From an uncultured Bacteroidales bacterium (GTDB taxonomy: Bacteria > Bacteroidota > Bacteroidia > Bacteroidales > Paludibacteraceae): a stretch of 12,304 bases of DNA. This document shows positions 6,374-12,215 of this stretch, in pieces. The position numbers and the translations under genes are program-made. Under the pieces are notes generated by a model that had not been told where the DNA came from, did not search any database, and saw only the letters and a program-made list of their open reading frames with translations. Location: NCBI GenBank assembly GCA_937885465.1, contig CAKZZM010000060.1, forward strand, positions 1 through 12,304. Direction: 5' to 3'. Within the stretch, counting starts at the first letter, position 1, and every line of letters begins with the position of its first letter.

Positions 6374-7800
6374 TGAATATCTCTGTATATCTGTTTGGCA
6401 AATTAACTGGTAGTTATACACAATATCCGGATGACTACACGCATACTCTTTTAGAAGGCTACGAGAACAAAATCAAATCGCCTTCGCAACTGATTATTCA
6501 TCGAAATAACGATTTGATGTATTATACTTATATTCGCCAACTATCCGAACATGGCAAATATATCGGAATCTGTAGTGTGGTGAATGGGGTGATAATCAAC
6601 GACCTTAAACAATTACAGAAAATATACGATGAAAATATCAATAATTGGGTTGTCAATGGAGATATATTGGAGTTTAACGATAATGGTGATATAATATCCA
6701 ATGTGGATAAACTCTACAAAATATCATCTGAGTTTAAACGACTATCGAAATCACTCGCTAAACAAATATCTGACAACGGAACAATATTTTCCAAACTGCC
6801 TCCAGTCAATTTTTCCACCAGTAACACCGAGGAAAAACAATTTAGTAACGAAACGGACAATTCCGTTATAGTAAATGCCACAAAAGATTATGCTAACGTT
6901 TTTGTTTATAGCGATAATGCATCTGTCGCATTGGCAGGATATGCTTCTAAATTACGAAAATTAAATCAAGAAAACATTGCTCTTAAAGAGGAAAATGCCC
7001 GTGTTAATCGCCTGAAAAAACGAACTACAATAGTGTCAGTTCTGTCAATCATTCTGCTCATAGGTTTTATACTTGTAATCGTTCTTGCCAATCGTTCAAG
7101 TGAACAACAACGACAGATTGATGCATTAGAAAAAACAAACGCAAAACAAGAAATATATATCCGGGAATTGCAACGAGATTCTACAACGCTTGAAACACAG
7201 TTGTACAACACCCATCAATCCCTCAATTATGCCAATAGTCATATTGCTAACTTACAAAAAGATAGTACTAATCTCACAAAACACAACCAAGAATTACAAA
7301 ATGACCTATATTCACAAAAGCAGTTAACTAATACCTACAGACAAGAAAGTGAGCGCAAACAAAGAACAATTGAGGAGAATAATAAAACCATCACCAACCT
7401 GCAAACACAACTCAGAAATGCACAACAAACACAAACGGTTCCTATAACAATTAGCAGCATTCAAATTGCAAGTACAAAAAAGAACGGTGGCATTGCAAAC
7501 GACTTTGGTAAATACTTATATTCTTCTGACTCATATTATATATGGATAAAGTTTACAGGTAAGGCCGCATCCTATGGTTCAAAGAATATAACTTTCAAAC
7601 TATATGGTCCTAATAATTATAGCAACCAAACATTATATTCTACTCATTCTGAATACATAACATTCTATACCTGTGAGTCAACATTCTCTGCTTCTAAAGT
7701 ATTGGGAAAAGATGGAAACAAACTGCCCAAAGGTAATTATAAAGTAGAGATTCTCTATGATAATAAAATTCTAAAATCTCAATCATTCACTTTATATTAA
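6373..7800 (+). CDS. Single-pass coiled-coil protein, paralogue B
   Basis: A 475-residue protein with the same plan as the product of 4500-5879. The N-terminal globular domain (about 1-185) carries MYYTYIRQL (49-57) and GKYIGI (61-66), aligning with YYSYLRY and GSYFGL of paralogue A. A short coiled coil (about 190-215) and basic RLKKR precede one membrane helix (219-239). A long coiled coil follows (about 241-352), then a C-terminal beta-rich domain (about 355-475). It differs from A in having the main coiled coil after the membrane helix, so in the periplasm rather than the cytosol. ATG overlaps the protease stop (TAATG), implying translational coupling, and the next gene begins 3 bases after its stop. 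Function unknown; probably a partner of the GTPase and of paralogue A. Confidence 0.8.
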   Translation: MNISVYLFGKLTGSYTQYPDDYTHTLLEGYENKIKSPSQLIIHRNNDLMYYTYIRQLSEHGKYIGICSVVNGVIINDLKQLQKIYDENINNWVVNGDILEFNDNGDIISNVDKLYKISSEFKRLSKSLAKQISDNGTIFSKLPPVNFSTSNTEEKQFSNETDNSVIVNATKDYANVFVYSDNASVALAGYASKLRKLNQENIALKEENARVNRLKKRTTIVSVLSIILLIGFILVIVLANRSSEQQRQIDALEKTNAKQEIYIRELQRDSTTLETQLYNTHQSLNYANSHIANLQKDSTNLTKHNQELQNDLYSQKQLTNTYRQESERKQRTIEENNKTITNLQTQLRNAQQTQTVPITISSIQIASTKKNGGIANDFGKYLYSSDSYYIWIKFTGKAASYGSKNITFKLYGPNNYSNQTLYSTHSEYITFYTCESTFSASKVLGKDGNKLPKGNYKVEILYDNKILKSQSFTLY

Positions 7801-7803
7801 CTT

Positions 7804-9063
7804 ATGGAACAGGAATTATTACAACACAATCCGCAAGAACCGAGACAAATCTCCGGCTGGCTCACTTTCTTCTTATGGGTTGGTGTCGGATTGGGTGCCA
7901 TCGTAAGTTGCATCCGCACACTTGTAGAAGTTTCTGAATTTGGCTTTACGCTTTTCTCTACTATTGTATATGCAGGTTATCTTGGCTCACTCCTCACAGT
8001 GGCAATACTAACTATCATCGCATTCTATAAACGTAAACCTAACGCAGTCGCTTTAGCCAATGTGTATATTTTAATGCACTTTGTTGATGCTATTCTCACA
8101 CTCGTGGTTGCAGTTATGATAGATGACGAGTCCTTTATTAAAGACTTCGCTCGGTCAATAATTTGGGCTATAACTTGGTTCACTTATTTGCAATGTTCCA
8201 AACAAGTTAAAGAGGTTATACCACAAGAAAACCGCACTTGGAAACCAACAGAAATAGTTTTACTGATGGTATTTGTAGTTTCTATGATTTCTTATGTAGT
8301 GGGATTAAATATGCTACAAAGCAATCCTTTTAATACATCACTTGTATCCAAAGACTATCTCATAAAATCCACAATTGAAGCCATGAATGAGGATCTGCCC
8401 AAAGACATGAACGGACTGTTGTTTTATAGTGTAACCAATGAAAACCACATCATTACCTATAATTATAAATTCCCGTATAACGAGATTTCTGATATAGATA
8501 TGGATTTCATTAAAGAATATTCTGTAGTCTATCGGCAACAGTTATTACAAGAGTTCGCTCAAGAAACAGATGATGAATTAGTCAACTTTTATCATTTAAT
8601 CTTTGATAATGGCTACGATTTGTGTCATAGTTTTCAAGACAAAAACCAGACATCTTTATATAATTGCATATTTACTGCCGAAGAATACTATAAAGCAGAA
8701 ACGGCAGGTGAAAATTTCCGTTGCGACCCCAAAGTGTTTGAAACTCTTGTTGAAACGAAAAACAATAAATTACCCGTTGATTATATGGGAGATGCAACAT
8801 TACGCAATATAATGCTGGATATTAACAACAATCAAGTCTTTTATTATGTTATTCTTCCGGAAATGGGTGGTCTTGAATATCTTATAACCGATGACTACTT
8901 AAATACTTATATCAAAGAAAATTGGAACTCCATTAGTGACAATATCATTGCTCTCGCAACAATAGATAAACTAGACTTATATTTTATCTTTAATACAAAT
9001 AAAGGTATTCGACATGCTTCTATTCACCTGCCTTATTCCGAATATTCTACCTTTGAAGATTAA
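7804..9063 (+). CDS. DUF2569-like membrane protein with a large C-terminal domain
   Basis: A 419-residue protein and the last gene of the operon. A short polar N-terminus leads to ISGWLTFFLWVG (16-27), the I-x-GWL opening typical of DUF2569 membrane proteins. Five hydrophobic segments follow (about 17-41, 48-76, 82-107, 113-132 and 149-168). The remaining ~250 residues form a soluble, mixed alpha/beta region rich in Asp, Glu and Tyr, with no motif I recognise. DUF2569 proteins usually end after four helices, so the fifth helix and long domain are an addition; with N-in topology this domain would be periplasmic. It begins 3 bases after gene 6 stops, and a strong terminator follows about 70 bases downstream. 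Confidence 0.75.
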   Translation: MEQELLQHNPQEPRQISGWLTFFLWVGVGLGAIVSCIRTLVEVSEFGFTLFSTIVYAGYLGSLLTVAILTIIAFYKRKPNAVALANVYILMHFVDAILTLVVAVMIDDESFIKDFARSIIWAITWFTYLQCSKQVKEVIPQENRTWKPTEIVLLMVFVVSMISYVVGLNMLQSNPFNTSLVSKDYLIKSTIEAMNEDLPKDMNGLLFYSVTNENHIITYNYKFPYNEISDIDMDFIKEYSVVYRQQLLQEFAQETDDELVNFYHLIFDNGYDLCHSFQDKNQTSLYNCIFTAEEYYKAETAGENFRCDPKVFETLVETKNNKLPVDYMGDATLRNIMLDINNNQVFYYVILPEMGGLEYLITDDYLNTYIKENWNSISDNIIALATIDKLDLYFIFNTNKGIRHASIHLPYSEYSTFED

Positions 9064-9132
9064 ATATATCTAATGGTCTATGACCGATTGGGACTATAAC
9101 GTATATACATCTAATAGCAAGGTCATATCCTC

Positions 9133-9170
9133 AAAGTAGCATTATCCCACCATTAATGCTACTTTTTATA
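9133..9170 (+). terminator. Intrinsic terminator of the seven-gene operon
   Basis: AAAGTAGCATTA (9133-9144) pairs perfectly with TAATGCTACTTT (9154-9165) around a 9-base loop, ending in a short T-run that continues as TTATA. The mirror A-run means it could also act on the minus strand. Confidence 0.75.
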
Positions 9171-9298
9171 TACCAATTCATATTCTCTAATTAAATTCTC
9201 AATATTCCATATAACCATTATGATTTGTCGTAATAAGAAGATATAAAGACAGCAGATATTTCATTTGAACTCGTAATGAGTGGTACAATACACCACCC

Positions 9299-9338
9299 AA
9301 AAGCAATGACACCACAACGTCATTGCTTTTATTTTTTT
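9299..9338 (+). terminator. Second intrinsic terminator
   Basis: AAAAGCAATGAC (9299-9310) pairs perfectly with GTCATTGCTTTT (9319-9330) around an 8-base loop, followed by ATTTTTTT. It is a backup terminator for the operon or ends a short separate transcript; it insulates the promoter at 9390. Confidence 0.75.
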
Positions 9339-9389
9339 CAATCAAATGCACAACAAATAGGGACTAAAATGAATTTTTACCCTAAAATA

Positions 9390-9421
9390 TTTGTATATGC
9401 GAAAAATATTTTGTACCTTTG
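9390..9421 (+). promoter_or_regulatory. Bacteroidota-type promoter for the three-gene unit 9468-10658
   Basis: TTTG at 9390-9393, 20 bases, then TACCTTTG at 9414-9421. Transcription should begin near 9427, giving a leader of about 40 bases before the ATG at 9468. Confidence 0.7.
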
Positions 9422-9467
9422 CGGCAAATTTCAAGGCAAATAAATAAAACCAAAGCAAAAATAAATT

Positions 9468-9863
9468 ATGATAGGACAAATTTTTAACGCCAAAGAGTTT
9501 ACAAAGAAACTCAAAGCAACAATACAAGCGACAGGCAAACTCGGTTTTACCGCCGATACTATCAGCCAGTTACAACTCACTACAGATTGCAGCATACTGA
9601 TAGCCCCCGATAGCGATGATTCACAAGTGCTTTATATGGCAGTATTACGCACCATTGACGAAAGTGCTTTTGCCGTTCTTAAATCCGGCAGTTACCTGTA
9701 TCTTAACACCAAACAACTATTCGACCGCCTCGGCATCCGATATACAAAATCCACCGTCATGTTCGACCTCTCGCGCTTCGACGAAGGCGACTCCGTACTC
9801 GGTGGTGAGTGTTATAAAATGACAATGCGTATCAACTCCCGAAAAACGAGCGACAATGGCTGA
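9468..9863 (+). CDS. Hypothetical protein, first gene of a three-gene unit
   Basis: A 131-residue protein starting MIGQIFNAKEFTKKLKATIQ. It is predicted soluble, with alternating helix and strand patterns (LGFTADTISQLQL, VLYMAVLR, YLYLNTKQLFDRLGI) and no signal peptide or membrane helix. I do not recognise the family. It is read from its own promoter about 45 bases upstream and is followed after 25 bases by the coiled-coil gene at 9889. Its base composition lies between that of the AT-rich operon and the GC-rich small-protein genes. Confidence 0.75.
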   Translation: MIGQIFNAKEFTKKLKATIQATGKLGFTADTISQLQLTTDCSILIAPDSDDSQVLYMAVLRTIDESAFAVLKSGSYLYLNTKQLFDRLGIRYTKSTVMFDLSRFDEGDSVLGGECYKMTMRINSRKTSDNG

Positions 9864-9888
9864 TTAACAAGCGTAACCAATATCCACA

Positions 9889-10251
9889 ATGACTTCAGAC
9901 ATTGACATATTGCTGAATCATTCTAAACAGATGGACAGTTTGACGGCTGCCCATCTGTCAGAATTTAGCGTACTGCTTGAAGATAAAAAGCAGTTGCGCG
10001 ATGCACTATGCAATGAGCACGAAGAAAATAGCAAACTAAAAGCCATAATAGAAGCCCAAGAGGAGGAAATAAAACAATTGAAGCAGCGTGTTGCAGACCT
10101 TGAAAAACAGACTGTTGTCAATAATATCGCAGGACCATACATAGAGAATAATCATGTAAAAAAGATGTATGTCCGCATGGGTAGTCATAGGCAAAGCAAA
10201 AAATCAATACAAAACTTTAACCAACCGCAATTACAATTATGGGGGACATGA
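9889..10251 (+). CDS. Small coiled-coil protein
   Basis: A 120-residue protein. Residues about 25-75 form a clear coiled coil (LLEDKKQLRDAL, KLKAIIEAQEEEIKQLKQRV, DLEKQ). The C-terminal 45 residues are basic and polar (VKKMYVRMGSHRQSKK). No membrane segment, so it is probably a cytosolic dimer or scaffold. Family and function not recognised. Its stop overlaps the start of the next gene (ATGA), so the two are probably translated together. Confidence 0.75.
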   Translation: MTSDIDILLNHSKQMDSLTAAHLSEFSVLLEDKKQLRDALCNEHEENSKLKAIIEAQEEEIKQLKQRVADLEKQTVVNNIAGPYIENNHVKKMYVRMGSHRQSKKSIQNFNQPQLQLWGT

Positions 10252-10658
10252 GAACTTTCAATATCAACGGCGACTACATCGCAGAACAACATGTAGATAA
10301 GCAGTATGTCTATTTATCGGCAAACGACAACACCATTGCCGACCGTATCAAGGAGCGTAGCAATCTGAAACAAGAGGTAATAGATGTTGATTACGAACCC
10401 CTTGAGGAGTACTGCGAGTATATTGACAAACAAGCATTAGCGCAGTATGACCTCTATACTCCTATGGAGTTTGAATCTATGCTTCGCAAAGCCTGTGAGC
10501 AAGATGCACCCTCATTAGTCGCATTCCTGAAGAAATATCAGAAATCAGGTCTCCTTGATTTTCATGGCGACAAGAAAAAGAAAATCTTTGAAACCTTGCG
10601 CTCACATTTCCCGACAATGCGGAATTACACATATACTAATTTTGCATCCTATTTTTGA
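10248..10658 (+). CDS. Hypothetical protein with an N-terminal FNINGDYIAEQ motif
   Basis: A 136-residue protein. The ATG at 10248 overlaps the previous stop as ATGA and is chosen over an in-frame ATG at 10239, which would add three residues. The N-terminus MRTFNINGDYIAEQHVDKQY contains the strand-like [FI]-N-I-x-G-D-Y pattern seen at the start of many small bacterial accessory proteins. The C-terminal half (YTPMEFESMLRKAC onward) is helical and ends in aromatic residues. No catalytic motif or membrane helix. It is the last gene of the unit; a terminator-like hairpin lies about 110 bases downstream. Function unknown. Confidence 0.7.
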   Translation: MRTFNINGDYIAEQHVDKQYVYLSANDNTIADRIKERSNLKQEVIDVDYEPLEEYCEYIDKQALAQYDLYTPMEFESMLRKACEQDAPSLVAFLKKYQKSGLLDFHGDKKKKIFETLRSHFPTMRNYTYTNFASYF

Positions 10659-10767
10659 TTCTGTTTAACTTCTATAAGGAGAAATTTCTCGTCTATTTGA
10701 TTTTTATTTTACTTTCATTTGATATGTAGTTGAATTTTCTTATTCTGGAGATTTTTGCTATAATTTT

Positions 10768-10803
10768 GCACTCGAAATCAATCACGGTTTCGAGTGCTTC
10801 TTT
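10768..10803 (+). terminator. Terminator-like hairpin after the three-gene unit
   Basis: GCACTCGAAA (10768-10777) pairs perfectly with TTTCGAGTGC (10788-10797) around a 10-base loop and is followed by TTCTTTTG. A second small hairpin with the same CACTCG/CGAGTG arms lies near 10832-10855. TAATTTTG (10761-10768) resembles a -7 box but has no good -33 partner, so no promoter is called. Confidence 0.6.
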
Positions 10804-10908
10804 TGTATGGAAGTTTCCAAACTTGATTATTTCACTCGGTCGAACCTCTGCGAGTGTACATAGCAAAGTTAGACCAATTCCAATTTAGTTTAACTTTTAA
10901 TTTCCGAC

Positions 10909-10937
10909 CCCGAAGCGGAAGCAAAGCAATCTTCGGG
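10909..10937 (+). promoter_or_regulatory. Leader hairpin just before the ATG at 10943
   Basis: CCCGAAG (10909-10915) pairs with CTTCGGG (10931-10937) around a 15-base loop; the ATG follows 5 bases later. The other two family members also have a hairpin close to their start (476-497 and 11509-11544), though with different sequences. Confidence 0.5.
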
Positions 10938-10942
10938 AAGTT

Positions 10943-11269
10943 ATGTCAAAGATGAATATGGCAACGCCTTACGATTCCAACAAAGGCAAGTACGCACGTA
11001 CCGACCAAATCTATTTCAAGATTCGCAAGTTCGATGAAGCAACTATCGGTGTCCGTCTCAAACACCCGACCGACAACCAACCGCCCACAGCGGCACAGAA
11101 GCAGGCACAAGACCTCTTCGCCACCGTTGCCGCCAAGGTCAAAACCGCCCTCGCCGATGTCACGCAACGGGCGCAGTACAAAGCCCAATGGAAAGCACAA
11201 CGTAAGTACAAAACCCTCACTTCCTACATCTTTCACGTCAAGTACGAGGAGGAAACCGCAGAACCCTAA
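10943..11269 (+). CDS. Small basic protein, copy 2 of the three-member family
   Basis: A 108-residue, GC-rich gene product starting MSKMNMATPYDSNKGKYART; Met codons at 10952 and 10958 are alternative starts. Homology to the other two copies is clearest in the second half. TAAQKQAQDLF matches TAAQQACTTKF of the 11563 product, and YKTLTSYIFHVKY matches YHTLRGYIFAQVY. The N-terminal half is diverged. It is Lys-, Arg- and Gln-rich, with no membrane segment or catalytic motif; function unknown. The 18-base tandem repeats begin at its stop codon: the first unit (from 11265) contains the TAA. Confidence 0.75.
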   Translation: MSKMNMATPYDSNKGKYARTDQIYFKIRKFDEATIGVRLKHPTDNQPPTAAQKQAQDLFATVAAKVKTALADVTQRAQYKAQWKAQRKYKTLTSYIFHVKYEEETAEP

Positions 11270-11336
11270 TGTCTAATTTCGTCCTAATGTTTAATTCCGT
11301 CCTAATGTTTAATTCCGTCCTAATGTTTAACTCCGC
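11265..11336 (+). repeat. Four 18-base tandem repeats overlapping a stop codon
   Basis: Units begin at 11265, 11283, 11301 and 11319, with consensus CCTAATGTTTAATTCCGT; the middle two are identical. The first unit contains the TAA stop (11267-11269) of the gene at 10943. Because 18 is a multiple of three, the minus strand stays open with a six-residue repeat (ELNIRT), which creates a spurious ORF. Confidence 0.9.
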
Positions 11337-11357
11337 CGAAACCGCCTGACAGTAAGC

Positions 11358-11488
11358 TCTCGTTTTTATAACTGTCGAAATTGTATTTCGACTTCGGTTG
11401 CAAGACCGAGAGTTTCGTCCATTAGGTCGGATACTATCCGACATCAGCCACAAGGCTGAAAAGAATGTATGAGCCAATCTTGGCTCAT
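11358..11488 (+). repeat. Run of five hairpins upstream of gene 11563
   Basis: After TCTCGTTTTTATAACT come GTCGAAAT/ATTTCGAC (11374-11392), TCGGTT/GACCGA with a GCAA tetraloop (11394-11409), GTCGGATA/TATCCGAC (11426-11442), TCAGCC/GGCTGA with loop ACAA (11444-11459) and ATGAGCCAA/TTGGCTCAT (11469-11488). The first shares its feet and the TATAAC box with the array at 1187-1541. The third and fourth form a GTCG...CGAC-ATC-AGCC pair like those at 11939 and 12093. The fifth matches 410-429 apart from one matched pair. None has a downstream T-run. Confidence 0.85.
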
Positions 11489-11508
11489 TAAAAGAATGTT
11501 TCATTTTC

Positions 11509-11544
11509 GTTACCTGCTTGTCGCGAAAGCGGCAAGTGGGTAGC
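11509..11544 (+). promoter_or_regulatory. 16-bp leader hairpin with GAAA tetraloop, before the ATG at 11563
   Basis: The core CTTGTCGCGAAAGCGGCAAG (11517-11536) is an 8-pair stem with one G-U pair and a GAAA loop. It extends outward without a break to 11509 and 11544, giving 16 pairs, four of them G-U. The wobble pairs make it continuous only as RNA, not as a DNA palindrome. It ends 18 bases before the start codon and no T-run follows, so a leader element controlling translation or RNA stability is more likely than a terminator. Confidence 0.65.
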
Positions 11545-11562
11545 ACTAAAAAACAAAAAGTC

Positions 11563-11886
11563 ATGGCAAAAGTTCATTATCTTGACCCGATAGATTACCT
11601 ATCCGGCAAAATAACCAAGCGTCACCGCACCACTTATTGTTACCGTCAAGGCACCGACCGCCGTTATACCACGGTTTATACCACGCCCACCGGCAGTCCC
11701 ACCGCCGCGCAACAGGCTTGCACGACCAAGTTCCGCCAAGCCGCACAACAAACCAACACCATCATGATGGATGTTGACCTGCTCGAACCCTACCGCACCG
11801 CTTGGCGCAATCAGATTCGCAGCGGCAACACGACCTACCACACCCTTCGCGGCTACATCTTCGCCCAAGTCTATCGCTCATTGTAA
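11563..11886 (+). CDS. Small basic protein, copy 3 of the three-member family
   Basis: A 107-residue protein starting MAKVHYLDPIDYLSGKITKR. The frame is open upstream to a TTG at 11518, but that region forms the 16-bp leader hairpin, and ATG 11563 aligns with the start of the 516 product, so 11563 is chosen. The basic, Tyr- and Thr-rich first half resembles copy 1 (V-x-Y-x-D-P). The second half carries the family pattern TAAQ...F...Y...W...YHTLRGYIFAQVY. There is no signal peptide or membrane helix. Strongly GC-rich: bases 11641-11700 have 37 G+C of 60, against 20 of 60 at 8401-8460 in the operon. Function unknown. Confidence 0.8.
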   Translation: MAKVHYLDPIDYLSGKITKRHRTTYCYRQGTDRRYTTVYTTPTGSPTAAQQACTTKFRQAAQQTNTIMMDVDLLEPYRTAWRNQIRSGNTTYHTLRGYIFAQVYRSL

Positions 11887-11896
11887 TGTCGAACGC

Positions 11897-11970
11897 ATTA
11901 GCCACATTTGGCTGATAAAGTAACGCTTCGTTCATTGTGTCGGATATTATCCGACATCGGCAAAAGCCGA
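11897..11970 (+). repeat. Three hairpins downstream of gene 11563
   Basis: ATTAGCCA/TGGCTGAT (11897-11904 with 11909-11916) has 8 pairs with one G-U and is a class II variant of the hairpins at 410 and 11469. GTCGGATA/TATCCGAC (11939-11955) is followed at once by A and then TCGGC/GCCGA (11957-11970, loop AAAA), a class I-class II pair. No T-run follows them. The region 11887-12215 holds no gene that I can support, only hairpins. Confidence 0.8.
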
Positions 11971-11987
11971 CAATAGTAGCTCTATCA

Positions 11988-12026
11988 CAATAAAGGCACT
12001 CCCGATATCGTGAAGTGCCTTTATTG
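11988..12026 (+). terminator. Terminator-like 13-bp inverted repeat
   Basis: CAATAAAGGCACT (11988-12000) pairs perfectly with AGTGCCTTTATTG (12014-12026) around a 13-base loop, with T-rich sequence in and after the right arm. It lies about 100 bases after the stop of gene 11563 and probably ends that transcript. Its symmetry allows action on both strands. Confidence 0.65.
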
Positions 12027-12056
12027 TTGATTATTGTTCATTCTTTCGTCTATTGT

Positions 12057-12161
12057 CTCGGCTGATAGCCGAGCTTTTTCTCGTTTATATTAGTCGGCAT
12101 TTGATGCCGACATCGGCTCAGCCGAGTTTCTTTGTTCATTACCGGCGAATCATATTCGCCG
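12057..12161 (+). repeat. Four more perfect hairpins near the right edge
   Basis: CTCGGCT/AGCCGAG (12057-12073, loop GAT), GTCGGCAT/ATGCCGAC (12093-12111, loop TTG), TCGGCT/AGCCGA (12113-12125, loop C) and CGGCGAAT/ATTCGCCG (12143-12161, loop CAT). The second follows TTCTCGTTTATAT, a variant of the box before the hairpins at 1187 and 11374, and is joined to the third by A, the same pair layout as at 11426 and 11939. Stems differ between elements but are fully paired. Confidence 0.85.
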
Positions 12162-12176
12162 CTTGTTTTGCATCTC

Positions 12177-12203
12177 GGCTGCATTAGGCTTGCCGTTGCA
12201 GCC
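12177..12203 (-). repeat. 7-bp inverted repeat just downstream of the right-edge minus-strand gene
   Basis: GGCTGCA (12177-12183) and TGCAGCC (12197-12203) enclose 13 bases. It lies 13 bases beyond the stop of the minus-strand gene and may form part of its transcript end, but no clear T-run follows on that strand. Confidence 0.4.
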
Positions 12204-12215
12204 ACTGAAGCATTT

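Larger units (their letters stand above)
9064..9389. other. Intergenic region between the operon and the next promoter
   Basis: AT-rich and without a plausible gene on either strand. It holds two strong inverted repeats described separately (9133-9165 and 9299-9330). Between them, about 130 bases show no clear promoter or fold. Confidence 0.6.

Noticed and set aside
11518..11562. TTG start extending the 11563 gene by 15 residues
   Set aside because: The stretch forms the 16-bp RNA hairpin, and ATG 11563 matches the family start MA-x-V-x-Y-x-D-P.
11238..11564. Minus-strand ORF with a six-residue repeat (ELNIRT)
   Set aside because: The periodicity comes from the 18-base DNA repeat, and the ORF runs over other repeats and hairpins; no promoter or homology is seen.
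11374..12161. Reading the GTCG and GCC hairpins as intrinsic terminators
   Set aside because: Most have no T-run after the stem; the T-rich box is before the hairpin on the plus strand and gives no T-run after it on the minus strand.
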